Shown: in pieces, positions 55,833 through 64,000 of the stretch
Numbering within the stretch: the first letter of the stretch is position 1
Layout: every line of letters begins with the position of its first letter
Origin: Pseudomonas lundensis
GTDB lineage: Bacteria; Pseudomonadota; Gammaproteobacteria; Pseudomonadales; Pseudomonadaceae
Assembly: GCF_001042985.1 (NCBI RefSeq)
Contig: NZ_JYKY01000001.1
Span: forward strand, 124,001 to 188,000
Length of the DNA stretch: 64,000 bases
Reading direction: 5' to 3'
The notes under the pieces: generated by a model
What the model was told of the DNA's origin: nothing
Seen by the model: only the letters and a program-made list of their open reading frames with translations
Database searches by the model: none
Position numbers and translations under genes: made by a program

Positions 55833-56684
55833 TTAGCCCTGTGGTTGCAGGGCGCTGTTATGGCAAACGGGATTGGCGTGAATATGCACGCGTTGCAGAT
55901 GCCGCGCTGAGCGCGCGGTGAACGCTTCGCGCCCGTGCAACAGGGAAAAATTGTCGGCGATCACCACGTCGTTTTGTTGCCACGCATGCCGGTAGTAAAC
56001 GCGCGGGTCATGCAGCCGGGCCTGCAAGTCCTCCTCGAACCCTTGCACCTGTTCAGGGCTGAGGCCGTGGTAGTGCAATGCATGGCGGTTGAGGAACCGT
56101 ACGTCATCCTGAGCCGGTTCGTTGTAACGCAAGACGGTTTGGCCGGTACGCGGATGCTCCACCAGCAAGGGCGAGCACACCTGTCCGCCGTAATGCACCA
56201 CTTGGCGAATACGGTAGGTCACGCTGATGCGGCGCCAACGTTCGATCACGGCTTTGGGCGTGCGCGCCAGCAATCCTTGGGTATCCAGAAACGTCGTACG
56301 GCCTCCTTCATCTTCGCCGGGTGCAAAGAGGCAATTGAACAACTGAAACTCAGGAATTGTCGGCTTGTACATGCCATCCCAATGCAGCGGAACCAGGCTG
56401 TGATCAAAAATATGGTCGGTGGCGTCCGGGTGTTCCTTGACGTCAAGCACGGCGCCAAAGGGCCACATCTTGATCTCACCCCATTGCTCGGAAAAGCGGG
56501 TGAAGCTGGCTGAATCGACGAAGGTCGGAGCAAATCCGCGCAGGATCAGTAAGTGGTGCTCGCGCGCCAGCTGTTTGAGTACTTCAACGTCCAGTTGTTC
56601 AGCCGTTTGCCCCGCAAAGCCGGGGGTGATCAGTAAACCAAAGGGTGCGTGAAGGCTGGCCTTGAAAGCGCGTGTGTTTTCCAT
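55833..56684 (-). CDS. pvcB: PvcB-like Fe(II)/2-oxoglutarate dioxygenase
   Basis: A TauD-family oxygenase of 283 residues. The iron ligands are H101 and D103 (LHWDGMY) and H250 (LLHGREAF), with a downstream Arg for 2-oxoglutarate. PvcB and relatives act on the isonitrile of tyrosine or tryptophan, often by oxidative decarboxylation to a vinyl isonitrile. It follows pvcA by 48 bp. Whether Tyr or Trp is the precursor cannot be told. pvcC and pvcD are not present in this window. Confidence 0.85.
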   Translation of the reverse strand: MENTRAFKASLHAPFGLLITPGFAGQTAEQLDVEVLKQLAREHHLLILRGFAPTFVDSASFTRFSEQWGEIKMWPFGAVLDVKEHPDATDHIFDHSLVPLHWDGMYKPTIPEFQLFNCLFAPGEDEGGRTTFLDTQGLLARTPKAVIERWRRISVTYRIRQVVHYGGQVCSPLLVEHPRTGQTVLRYNEPAQDDVRFLNRHALHYHGLSPEQVQGFEEDLQARLHDPRVYYRHAWQQNDVVIADNFSLLHGREAFTARSARHLQRVHIHANPVCHNSALQPQG

Positions 56685-56732
56685 AACGGGTTACCAAAGT
56701 CAGAGGGTGAACGTTCAGACGCAGGGGGCGGC

Positions 56733-57707
56733 TCACGCGTGTGCGACGGACTTTCGCGAGTCCAGCGTATAGTGGCTGTGCTTGCCATCCACCCAGACCG
56801 GTTCGGCGTTCAACTCCACGGCTTCGGTCTTTTTCATCAGCAAGAATGTCCCGTCCACTTCGACAGCCGTGCCGTGCCACGGGGTTAGCCAGTCATCTTT
56901 GGTGGGCAGCATGTGAATGCCCATTTTCAGGCTCGATGCCGGTTGCGGATGAATGGACAGGCGGATGGCATCCGGGAAGCACTGCGCCAGTAAATTGCCC
57001 CAGGCCCAACTGCTTTGAATCACCCCATAGGCGCGCTGTCGAGCGTCCCGCTGCAGTGCCGTTTTGGAGCCCTGGTAGTCGGGCATCAAGCCGTCTTCAA
57101 ACATGAAACGCGTAATGGCCCGGTACAGGCGGGTGCCGTCTTCATCGTTGATCAGGAACGTGCGGATGTCTTCCAGCGGGTCTGCATAGCCTTGCAACAA
57201 GGTGCTGCGCAGCACGTCATAGTCATCGGTCAAGGCGGCGAACTCGTCGATATCCCCCAGGTTCAAGACGTCCAGGCAATTCAACTGCTCATCGTGAATC
57301 AACGCTTTGATCTTGCCTTGATAGGTGTTGATCGTGTCGTCATTGACGTTGATCAGGTCAGAAAAGACGTGCCCATCCGAGCAGATGGTCAGCCTCGCGC
57401 CTGGCGCATAGTGGGCTTTGATGTTCTCGCAAAGCGAGTTGAGAAACGTCAGCGCCAGTTTTTCCGCCATGTCCGGCACGGTGCCGAGCACTTTGTTGGG
57501 GTTAGGGGATTTGGCGGGGAATGCCGGGAGGATAAAGTGAATCGGCAGATTGGCGCTGACAAATGTCTGAATGCGCGGCAATTGGGTGAGGATGACGAGT
57601 TCGTTTTCCAGGGAAATATCTTGATCGCTACCGGAAAAACGACGTCTGTAGTGCAGGATTTCATGCAGAATTTTTGAGGCAGTGGTGTGACGATAGCTTC
57701 CGTTCAT
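56733..57707 (-). CDS. pvcA: PvcA-like isonitrile synthase
   Basis: A 324-residue enzyme of the isocyanide synthase family, which turns the amino group of an aromatic amino acid into an isonitrile with ribulose-5-phosphate as carbon donor. The FPAKSPNPNKVLGTVPDMAE block (about residues 67-86) and SDGHVFSDL are typical. AGGAG lies 5 bp before the ATG. It is followed by pvcB and preceded, 179 bp upstream on the same strand, by a ZnuD-like receptor gene. Confidence 0.88.
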   Translation of the reverse strand: MNGSYRHTTASKILHEILHYRRRFSGSDQDISLENELVILTQLPRIQTFVSANLPIHFILPAFPAKSPNPNKVLGTVPDMAEKLALTFLNSLCENIKAHYAPGARLTICSDGHVFSDLINVNDDTINTYQGKIKALIHDEQLNCLDVLNLGDIDEFAALTDDYDVLRSTLLQGYADPLEDIRTFLINDEDGTRLYRAITRFMFEDGLMPDYQGSKTALQRDARQRAYGVIQSSWAWGNLLAQCFPDAIRLSIHPQPASSLKMGIHMLPTKDDWLTPWHGTAVEVDGTFLLMKKTEAVELNAEPVWVDGKHSHYTLDSRKSVAHA

Positions 57708-57842
57708 AGGGACTCCTGACGCTCCATGGATGTAACAGTGACACAGTGAGAACGGAGTGGGAGCGTAGCGATTGAGCGGGTGTTTGCTTTTATTTTTTTG
57801 CTCAGGTCATGACCTCATGCCCAATCCAGAGCTGTTGCCGAG

Positions 57843-57872
57843 CGCCTGCGGGCGTGGGCCGCAGGCGTTTTT
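57843..57872. repeat. GC-rich hairpin between the TonB receptor gene and pvcA
   Basis: 9-bp stem CGCCTGCGG (57843-57851) / CCGCAGGCG (57859-57867) with TTTTT on the plus strand only. On the transcribed minus strand the run is A before the stem, so it would not be a strong terminator between the receptor and pvcA. Confidence 0.6.
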
Positions 57873-57886
57873 GCTAGCCGCTTGCG

Positions 57887-59923
57887 TTAAAACGTCGTAC
57901 GCAAGCCCACTTCAATGCTGCGGCCGGGGGCTGGTGCGATGTCTCGCAGAATCGAGCTCGCATAACGCACGGTCTGGTTGGTCAGGTTCTCGCCCTTGAC
58001 GAATGCCAGCCATTGGCTGCCGCCCAGATCAAAGTGATAACCGGCGCTGGCGCCCAACGTGGTGTAGCCGTCGGTGCCGGACTCGTTGTCCGGGACGCGC
58101 CCCTGATTGCTGGCGTGTTCGACGTCCACCCGCGCCTGCCAGCGGTCCAGCTCCCAGAGCAAACCGCTGCTCAGGCGCAAGGGGGCAATCCGCGGCAGGG
58201 CTTGGCCGGTGTCGAGGTTGGTGGCGCGGGTGTAATCGCCCGCCAGTTCCAGTGCAAATTTACCGTAGGCGCTTTCGCCCAGCTTCCAGTGATCTTTCGC
58301 TTCAAACCCGGTGAAACGTGCGCGAACCCCGGAGTAGGTGTATTCGGGCATGCCATCAGCGTCAGGTTCGCCTTCGTCATTGAGCGTGCGACCTGTACCC
58401 AGAAGGCCGATGTAATGGGAGAAATGGCTGTAGAACACGCCAACGCTGCCTGCGTGGGTGCCGTTGTCAAAACGCAGTGCCAAGTCGCTGGAGACGGCTT
58501 TTTCTTTCGACAGGTTGGCGTTGCCCACTTCATAGGTGCCGGTGGCCACGTGTGCCCCGTTGGCGTACAGCTCGTAGAACGTCGGGGCGCGCTCGGTGTA
58601 GCCCAGCGTGGCTGCCAGCGACCAGACCGGTGTCAGGCTAAAGACCGCGCCTGAAGAGACGCTGCCAGCGGTGAAGTTTTTTGAGCTGTCCGCTGCGCTG
58701 AAGCGCTCATTGCCTTTGGCGTCCGGGTCAACCACCGTGCGCTCCAGTCGCCCGCCCAGGCTGAGTGTGAGGCGGTCGGTGGCCTGAAGCTCTTCGAGAA
58801 TGAATAGCGCGCCGCTGTGGGTGTCGGTGTGCGGGACGAACGCTTCCTCGCCCAAGGCCGAAAACTCATTGCGATTGACCTGTGCACCCACCACTCCATT
58901 AAGAGGGCCCAGGGGTACGTGCCTGGCCTCTATCCGGGCTTCATACCCCTTGTTTTTAAAGGTGGTGCCGACTTCGCCGTCTTCGATTTCACGGTGCTCA
59001 TAGTCGGTGTAGCCCGCGTTGAATTTCAGTGAGCTGAAGGGACCTTGCAGGTTGCGCAGCTCTGAGGCGAACGCGTAGTGGTCCTGTTTCATGCGGATGC
59101 GCACATCCTGCTCCGCTGGCGAACCGTAGTTGGCGTCGTAGTTGCTGTAGGACAGGCCCGCGTATCCGTCGTCCCACGTGTAGGAACCGCCGACAGCACC
59201 GCCATCCTGTCGGCCATTGCTGTTGCCCAGACGGCCTTTCTTCTCGTCGCCGTCTTCGCTTTGCGGTGCATGACGGCTGCGTGCGTAGCCGGGGATTTTC
59301 AGGTCATTGAAGGTCCGTGCATTCGCGTCCAGGTGCAAGGCGAAGCTGCCATCGCCGGCTTCGAGTTTGCCTGCGCTGCTGCGCGTTGTGGCTGCGCCGC
59401 CATAACGCAGTTCCCCGGCACCCTGAATGCCCTCAATGGCCTCGGTGGGGATGCGATTGTCAAAGGTGTTGACCACCCCGCCAATCGCATTGCCGCCGTA
59501 CAGCAGGGCAGCGGGGCCGCGCACTATTTCAATCCGTTCGACGTTAACCGGGTCCAGCGGCACGGCGTGGTCATAGGACAGTGACGAGGCATCCAGCGCG
59601 CCCACCCCATTGCGCAGTAGGCGGATACGGTCGCCATCGAGGCCGCGAATGATCGGGCGGCTGGCGCCCGGCCCAAAGTAGGACGACGACACGCCGGGTT
59701 GCTTGTTCAGGGTTTCGCCCAGGCTGCCTTGCTGTTGCAGGGTCAGGTCGTCACCTTCGAGCACGGTGGTCGGGGACGCCAGTTGACTGCTGCCCAGCGG
59801 GTTGCCGGTAATCACTTGGGGTTGCAGTTCCAGGGCGTAGGCGGGAGAGGCGATGAGCAGAGCGGCGGCCAACGGGGTGAGGGGTAAACGGCGAAGAGGG
59901 CGGGGCAAAGCAGGGGACGACAT
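57887..59923 (-). CDS. TonB-dependent receptor, ZnuD type
   Basis: A 678-residue outer-membrane receptor. A signal peptide ends near residue 30 (AYA-LELQ), the plug has RPIIRGLDGDRIRLLRNGVG, and the barrel ends in Phe. The plug motif and DASSLSYDHAV are typical of ZnuD-like zinc receptors (PA0781-like). A His/Asp/Glu-rich loop (about 215-235) may bind metal. A Zur-box-like site is 66 bp upstream of the ATG. pvcA and pvcB follow on the same strand. Confidence 0.88.
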   Translation of the reverse strand: MSSPALPRPLRRLPLTPLAAALLIASPAYALELQPQVITGNPLGSSQLASPTTVLEGDDLTLQQQGSLGETLNKQPGVSSSYFGPGASRPIIRGLDGDRIRLLRNGVGALDASSLSYDHAVPLDPVNVERIEIVRGPAALLYGGNAIGGVVNTFDNRIPTEAIEGIQGAGELRYGGAATTRSSAGKLEAGDGSFALHLDANARTFNDLKIPGYARSRHAPQSEDGDEKKGRLGNSNGRQDGGAVGGSYTWDDGYAGLSYSNYDANYGSPAEQDVRIRMKQDHYAFASELRNLQGPFSSLKFNAGYTDYEHREIEDGEVGTTFKNKGYEARIEARHVPLGPLNGVVGAQVNRNEFSALGEEAFVPHTDTHSGALFILEELQATDRLTLSLGGRLERTVVDPDAKGNERFSAADSSKNFTAGSVSSGAVFSLTPVWSLAATLGYTERAPTFYELYANGAHVATGTYEVGNANLSKEKAVSSDLALRFDNGTHAGSVGVFYSHFSHYIGLLGTGRTLNDEGEPDADGMPEYTYSGVRARFTGFEAKDHWKLGESAYGKFALELAGDYTRATNLDTGQALPRIAPLRLSSGLLWELDRWQARVDVEHASNQGRVPDNESGTDGYTTLGASAGYHFDLGGSQWLAFVKGENLTNQTVRYASSILRDIAPAPGRSIEVGLRTTF

Positions 59924-59988
59924 TGCAAGTTCCTTGGCAAGGTGGGCAGGGAAAAACGGACGCGGCGTACGCGCTATCGGGATAACAA

Positions 59989-60005
59989 CGGTTACAATAT
60001 AACAT
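59989..60005. promoter_or_regulatory. Zur-box-like operator
   Basis: On the minus strand ATGTTATATTGTAACCG, which matches 14 of 17 positions of the enterobacterial core ATGTTATAWTATAACAT. It lies 66 bp before the ZnuD-type receptor start and supports zinc control. The divergent VF530 gene starts 142 bp away on the other side. Confidence 0.65.
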
Positions 60006-60146
60006 CACTTTAATGGTCGCCAAGGGGAACTTTCATCCCGTATGCCCACTCAGGGCTAAACTGCGGCAGGGCACGCGCACTTCCCCCTGAGGCAGCGCTC
60101 GGCTAAGGTGCGCGGCTTTCCTTCTTTTGCTTACTTAAGGCTCGGC

Positions 60147-60377
60147 ATGACTGAACCCAACAACGATCCCCTGCACGGCGTGACGCTCGAATACATCCTG
60201 ACCGCGCTGGTGGCGCACTACGGGTGGGAAGGGCTGGCGCAACGCATTGATATTCGGTGCTTCAAGAGTGACCCGAGCATCAAGTCGAGCCTGACCTTCT
60301 TGCGTAAAACCCCTTGGGCGCGGGAAAAGGTCGAGAAGCTGTATGTGAAATACGCCCGCACCAAGCGCGATATTTGA
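60147..60377 (+). CDS. VF530 family DNA-binding protein
   Basis: A 76-residue protein of the DUF2132/VF530 family ([33 protein letters not shown]). The Vibrio fischeri member has a solved structure and binds DNA in vitro as I recall; the cellular role is unknown. The ATG at 60147 gives the usual start; the ORF is open to 60108. It lies 7 bp before the next gene. Confidence 0.85.
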   Translation: MTEPNNDPLHGVTLEYILTALVAHYGWEGLAQRIDIRCFKSDPSIKSSLTFLRKTPWAREKVEKLYVKYARTKRDI

Positions 60378-60384
60378 CGGCCCG

Positions 60385-61032
60385 ATGACTTCTCGCCCGA
60401 CGACATTCAGCGCAGCCACTGTACGCACGCTGTGCTCCTGGCTGGCGATCCTCGGCTGGAGCGGCTTGGCGATTCAGCTCGACCTGATCCTGATGGCGCG
60501 CTGGACGTCAGGCGCCAGCCTGTTGGGCGGGCTGGTGAATTACTTCGGTTTCTTCACCATCCTCACCAACACCCTGGCCGCAGCGGTGTTGACCTGCCAA
60601 GCCACACGGCGTGACTCGGCGGGCAGGCGGTTTTTCCTGCAACCCAAGGTCAGCAGCGGAATTTGCGTGAGCATGATCGTGGTGGGCGTTGCCTACAGCC
60701 TGTTGTTGCGCAACCTTTGGCAACCCGAGGGGCTGCAATGGCTCGCCAATGAGCTGCTGCACGATGTGATGCCGGTGCTGTACGCGCTGTATTGGTGGTG
60801 GTGCGTGCCTAAAGGGGCGCTGCGTATCCGTCACATCGGGCTGTGGGTGCTGTACCCCCTCGTGTACTTCGGCTACATCCTGCTACGCGGGCATCTGTTA
60901 GGCGTCTACCCGTATCCGTTTGTGGATGTAGACAAGCTGGGCTACGCGCTGACGATCATGAATGCCAGCGGCATATTGGCGGGGTTTATCGTCGTGGCCG
61001 TCATCGTGGTGGGGCTGGATCGCTGGAAGTAG
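60385..61032 (+). CDS. Pr6Pr family membrane protein
   Basis: A protein of 215 residues with six predicted spans, conserved Asn/Thr (NYFGFFTILTN) and His/Asp (LLHDVMPVLYALYWW) patches, and YPYPFVDVDKLGY in a late loop. These mark the Pr6Pr group related to FAR-17a/AIG1-like proteins, some of which are lipid hydrolases in animals. The substrate is unknown. It is next to VF530 and converges with the siderophore-interacting protein gene after 51 bp. Confidence 0.8.
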   Translation: MTSRPTTFSAATVRTLCSWLAILGWSGLAIQLDLILMARWTSGASLLGGLVNYFGFFTILTNTLAAAVLTCQATRRDSAGRRFFLQPKVSSGICVSMIVVGVAYSLLLRNLWQPEGLQWLANELLHDVMPVLYALYWWWCVPKGALRIRHIGLWVLYPLVYFGYILLRGHLLGVYPYPFVDVDKLGYALTIMNASGILAGFIVVAVIVVGLDRWK

Positions 61033-61083
61033 GAGATGAGCGCCGGTGAATCATGGCGCTGCGCCAGCGATCCGCCAGGCGGC

Positions 61084-61869
61084 TTATTCTTCGGCGCTGG
61101 CGTCCAGCCGCCAGTAGCCAGCGGCTTTCACCCACTCGTCATTCAAACCATGGGTGTCGAGCAACACTCTGCGCACTTTGCGCGACAGTGCGCTTTCGGT
61201 CGCCACCCATGCGTACAGCTGGCCTTCGGGCATCTTCAATTGCTCGACCGTTTTGAGCAGGTCTTCAGTGGCCTGATCGCGGTGGACCCAGATCACCTCA
61301 ACGCTTGCAGCGCTTTGGAGCGGTTGTTCTTCTGCCGCATTTTCGACCTCAACCACCACCGTGGCCCGGCGGTTGGCCGGCAACTCTTCCAAACGGCGGG
61401 CGATGGCGGGCAGGGCCGTTTCGTCGCCGATCAGCAGATAACTGTCGAACATATCCGGCACCACCATTGAGCCCCGCGGGCCGCCGATGTGCAGGGTTTG
61501 GCCGGGTTGCGCCTGCGCCGCCCAAGTGGACGCAGGGCCGTCGCCGTGCAGCACGAAATCGATGTCCAGTTCGCCTGTCTTCAGATCAAAACGACGCGGC
61601 GTGTAGTCGCGCATCGGTGGCAGGCTGGTGCTTTTCAGGCCGGCGCTCAGCTCCAGCCCTTCAAGTGACGCCTGTTCTTCAGCGGTTTGCGGGAAGAACA
61701 GCTTCACGTGGTCATCGCTGCCCAGGCTGATAAAACCGGCCAGCTCAGGCCCGCCGACAGTGATGCGGCGCATGCGCGGGGTCAGGTCGACGACACGCAG
61801 TACCGTCAGTTTTCGGCGTTTTATTTCATGCATGACGCGGTGAATGGTCTGCGGCGTTGCGGCATTCAT
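61084..61869 (-). CDS. Siderophore-interacting FAD protein (NfeF/YqjH type)
   Basis: A 261-residue ferric-siderophore reductase of the ViuB/YqjH family. FAD binding is seen in RRITVGGPELAGF and RDYTPRRFD, and NAD(P)H binding in the C-terminal half (LLIGDETALPAIARRLE). It is encoded directly after, and overlaps by 4 bp, a His-rich PadR regulator, which is the NfeF-NfeR (YqjH-YqjI) pair of E. coli, where nickel and iron set expression. Confidence 0.88.
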   Translation of the reverse strand: MNAATPQTIHRVMHEIKRRKLTVLRVVDLTPRMRRITVGGPELAGFISLGSDDHVKLFFPQTAEEQASLEGLELSAGLKSTSLPPMRDYTPRRFDLKTGELDIDFVLHGDGPASTWAAQAQPGQTLHIGGPRGSMVVPDMFDSYLLIGDETALPAIARRLEELPANRRATVVVEVENAAEEQPLQSAASVEVIWVHRDQATEDLLKTVEQLKMPEGQLYAWVATESALSRKVRRVLLDTHGLNDEWVKAAGYWRLDASAEE

Positions 61870-62474
61870 TGGGCATTCTCCTGCGTGGGCCGGTCAGTCA
61901 CGGGGCCGTCGACGATGGCTTTGGCGGTGGTGTTGAGCAGGTCGCGAACGCGCAGGATTTCTTCCGGGTTCCAGCGGCCGTGGTGCATTTGCAGGGCGTG
62001 GCGCAGGTTGTGCACGGCCTCGTGGATTTCTTCCGGCCGATCATGGCCGCGCAGCGAGCGCTTGCTCACGTCAATGCGCATCCGCACGCCGTCCAGCGCA
62101 ATCGCCTGTTCAGTCAACGACTGGCGACCCGCCTCGGTGATGGCATAACGCTTTTTACCGCCTTCGGTTTCGCCCTGAATCATCTCGCTTTCTTCAAGGA
62201 ACGTCAGGGTCGGGTAAATCACGCCGGGGCTTGGGCTGTACGCGCCCTCGAACAGGGTTTCGATCTGGCGGATCAGGTCATAGCCGTGGCAAGGCTGTTC
62301 GGCGATCAGGGCCAGCAGCAGCAATTTCAGATCGCCCGGGGCAAATACACGAGGGCCTCGTCCACCGCGTTCACGGCCGGGGCGCTTCTCGAAACCATCC
62401 GCGTGCACGCCATGCTCGCGGTGGTGGGGGTGGTGGGGGTGGTGGGGGTGGTGGGGGTGATGATGTTCGCTCAT
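61866..62474 (-). CDS. PadR-family regulator with His-rich N-terminus (NfeR/YqjI-like)
   Basis: A 202-residue PadR repressor. The first 18 residues contain a run of HHP repeats, likely a metal-binding tail, and the winged helix (DLKLLLLALIAEQPCHGYDLI, about residues 48-120) is followed by a helical dimer part. It resembles YqjI, the nickel-sensing repressor of yqjH. The ATG at 62474 is chosen because the tail starts there. Two inverted repeats upstream (62494-62525) fit its operator. Confidence 0.88.
   Translation of the reverse strand: MSEHHHPHHPHHPHHPHHREHGVHADGFEKRPGRERGGRGPRVFAPGDLKLLLLALIAEQPCHGYDLIRQIETLFEGAYSPSPGVIYPTLTFLEESEMIQGETEGGKKRYAITEAGRQSLTEQAIALDGVRMRIDVSKRSLRGHDRPEEIHEAVHNLRHALQMHHGRWNPEEILRVRDLLNTTAKAIVDGPVTDRPTQENAQ
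62421..62456. repeat. Tandem 9-bp repeat encoding the HHP tail
   Basis: Four copies of GTGGTGGGG on the plus strand, that is HHP units on the minus strand, at the 5' end of the PadR gene. Copy number may vary between strains by slippage in steps of three residues without a frameshift. Confidence 0.85.
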
Positions 62475-62493
62475 GTTCTCTTCGCACTCTGTA

Positions 62494-62525
62494 TAAGTTA
62501 GATACAACTTAAGATATATCTTAAG
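62494..62525. promoter_or_regulatory. Two overlapping palindromes, probable NfeR operators
   Basis: TAAGTT-N6-AACTTA (62494-62511) overlaps a perfect 18-bp palindrome CTTAAGATATATCTTAAG (62508-62525). They lie 20-51 bp before the regulator start and fit autoregulation by the His-rich PadR protein. Confidence 0.65.
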
Positions 62526-62607
62526 AGTGTTCAAGCCGAAAGGATGAACGGTAACGATTCTCAAGTGAGCGCCGGCGTTTTTTCAGGTGCGGGTGTTTGG
62601 GCAGGTG

Positions 62608-64000
62608 TTACAGCTGCGCAGTGGGCGGATGACACAACGTGTGGGTGGCGGGTTGCAGATAGGGCGTGAGGATGGGCGCCATGCCTTTGAGCACTTGCAC
62701 CGGCAACGCGGAGGTGAATTTGAAGGCTTCGGCCGAGCGGCCCGGCACAAACGCTGTCAGGGTGCCAAAGTGCTGTTCGCCGATGTAGAACACAAAGGTC
62801 GCGGTGCGGTTGATCGACTTGGAGCTGATAAGGCGCCCGCCAGCGCCCATGCTTTCGATGCGGTTATCGCCGGTGCCGGTTTTGCCGCCCATGGCCAAGA
62901 CATTGCCGTCGGGTTGTTTGAAGCTGCCGGACACGCGACGTGCCGTACCGGCGTCTACCACCTGTGACAGGGCCTCGCGCAATGCGGTGGCCACTTCACT
63001 GGGCATGACCCGCTCGCCTTTGTCGGGGTCATTGATCAGGCGGGTTTCGTAGGGGGTGTCGGCGGCAAAATGCAGGGTATCGATGCGCAACACCGGCAAA
63101 CGCACGCCATCGTTCAAGATAATCCCCATCAGCTCAGAGAGCGCTGCCGGGCGATCCCCCGAGCTGCCCAGCGCGGTGGCCAGCGAAGGCACCAACTGAT
63201 CAAACGGGTAGCCGACTTTCTGCCAGCGCTGGTGGATATCGAGGAACGCTTCAATCTCCAGCATCGTGCGAATCCGGCTGTCACGGGCACTCTTGTGTCG
63301 GCTTTTGAACAGCCAGCTGTAAACCTCCTGACGCTCAAACTGGCTGGCGGCGACGGCTTGCTGGAAGGTGGCTTGCGGGTTGTTCAGCAAATACCCCATC
63401 AACCACAGGTCCAGCGGGTGGACCTTGGCAATGTAGCCTTGATCCGGCAGGTCATACGCGCCAGGACTGTAGCTTTGATAGAGTTTGGCCAGGCGCTCGT
63501 CAGGCACCTTGTCACTGCGTAAATGCGAACGCACAAAACTGTTGAAAGTCGCCTGATCGGCGCGCGGAAACAGATACCGGTGGACCGCCGCCATGCGAAT
63601 AGGGGTGGGGTGCATGCTGTCCAGAAAGGTATCGAGGCGTGCCTGCGTGTCCTTGCCTTTGTATTTTTTCCAGAATTTAAGCATGTAGGTGGTGCCTTCA
63701 CGGTCCGCAAAGCGCGCCAGGTATTCCTGCCGACGGGGGTTGAGGTCGTCCTTGAGCAGTTCTGCACTGTTGCTCGGCGCCTGATACGTCGTGTAACGCA
63801 CCACGTCGCGCATCAGGCGCACAAACGGCAGGTTGATGGATTCACGGATCGCGTCGCGCAGGGTTGGGTTGCGGCCATTGTCCTGAACGCGGAAGTTATT
63901 GAAGTGGTGCATGCCGCCGCCGGTGAAAAAACGCTCCCCCGGATTTGCCGAATAGGTGCGGTTGAGCGCTGCATCGAGCATGCCGGCAAGGCTCGCGTTC
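62608..64000 (-). CDS. Penicillin-binding/transpeptidase protein (5' end missing)
   Basis: The C-terminal 464 or so residues of a class A-like PBP; the frame is open to the window edge. The SxN-type motif (RESINLPFVRLM) and the KTG motif (GGKTGTGDNR) are present, with the catalytic serine probably beyond the edge. A long helical insertion (about 90-260 of this fragment) between them is larger than in common PBPs. It lies 133 bp upstream of the PadR regulator on the same strand. The exact subfamily cannot be fixed from the fragment. Confidence 0.8.
   Translation of the reverse strand, partial: NASLAGMLDAALNRTYSANPGERFFTGGGMHHFNNFRVQDNGRNPTLRDAIRESINLPFVRLMRDVVRYTTYQAPSNSAELLKDDLNPRRQEYLARFADREGTTYMLKFWKKYKGKDTQARLDTFLDSMHPTPIRMAAVHRYLFPRADQATFNSFVRSHLRSDKVPDERLAKLYQSYSPGAYDLPDQGYIAKVHPLDLWLMGYLLNNPQATFQQAVAASQFERQEVYSWLFKSRHKSARDSRIRTMLEIEAFLDIHQRWQKVGYPFDQLVPSLATALGSSGDRPAALSELMGIILNDGVRLPVLRIDTLHFAADTPYETRLINDPDKGERVMPSEVATALREALSQVVDAGTARRVSGSFKQPDGNVLAMGGKTGTGDNRIESMGAGGRLISSKSINRTATFVFYIGEQHFGTLTAFVPGRSAEAFKFTSALPVQVLKGMAPILTPYLQPATHTLCHPPTAQL

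Noticed and set aside
62421..62456. Short direct repeats considered as a CRISPR-like array
   Set aside because: They are 9-bp in-frame units coding for HHP, without spacers.

Overview
The window is a chromosomal segment of a gamma-proteobacterium that looks like a Pseudomonas of the fluorescens lineage. Supporting points, judged from family knowledge and without a search, are the iscA-hscB-hscA-fdx-iscX, ndk-rlmN-pilW-rodZ-ispG-hisS-yfgM-bamB-der gene order, the guaBA block, a PQQ glucose dehydrogenase beside an OprB porin, a trehalose PTS, and GC-rich codon use. No rRNA, tRNA, CRISPR array, prophage or insertion sequence was seen. The first gene (iscA) and the last (a transpeptidase/PBP) are cut by the window edges.

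Layout. 0-12.7 kb: Fe-S cluster assembly, then a run of core genes (ndk, rlmN, pilW, rodZ, ispG, hisS, yfgM, bamB, der). 12.8-14.7 kb: a methionine-type aminotransferase overlapping an omega-amidase, probably a repair pair for the methionine keto acid. 14.8-19.0 kb (minus strand): xseA, an M23 peptidase and leuA, with a possible Leu-rich leader peptide before leuA. 19.1-23.8 kb: a TauE/SafE carrier, a zinc-ribbon protein and guaBA.

23.8-40.1 kb is an accessory block. In PAO1, as I recall it, guaA lies next to the multicopper oxidase and tadA, so this block appears to sit inside that arrangement. It holds (i) a seven-gene minus-strand operon: a thermostable-hemolysin/GNAT-like protein, an AMP ligase, a haem-oxygenase-like diiron oxidase with the same metal-ligand pattern as UndA, an SDR, a periplasmic TPR protein and an OmpR/QseBC-type two-component system. 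It is headed by an inverted pair of YTTAAK-N5-CTGAAG boxes shared with a divergent cytochrome b561. It also holds (ii) a trehalose locus: treR, treB, treC, a LamB-like porin, an EIIA-HPr-EI fusion and a small EIIB-like protein without the phosphorylation cysteine. A 17-bp perfect inverted repeat serves as probable TreR operator, and Crc/Hfq-type CA motifs lie at two start sites.

40.1-51.4 kb: multicopper oxidase, tadA, cmoAB, two paralogous proteins of unknown function sharing a 46-bp upstream element, YhhN, a chagasin-type inhibitor, a second Lon protease with an RpoH-like promoter, and a GGDEF/EAL protein with a degenerate GGDEF and a tiny coupled upstream ORF. 51.4-60 kb (minus): oprB-gcd, then a Zur-box-headed ZnuD-type TonB receptor followed by pvcA-pvcB isonitrile genes, an arrangement that suggests a metal-linked isonitrile. 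60-64 kb: VF530, a Pr6Pr membrane protein, an NfeF/NfeR-like (YqjH/YqjI) flavin reductase and His-rich PadR regulator with palindromic operators, and the partial PBP.
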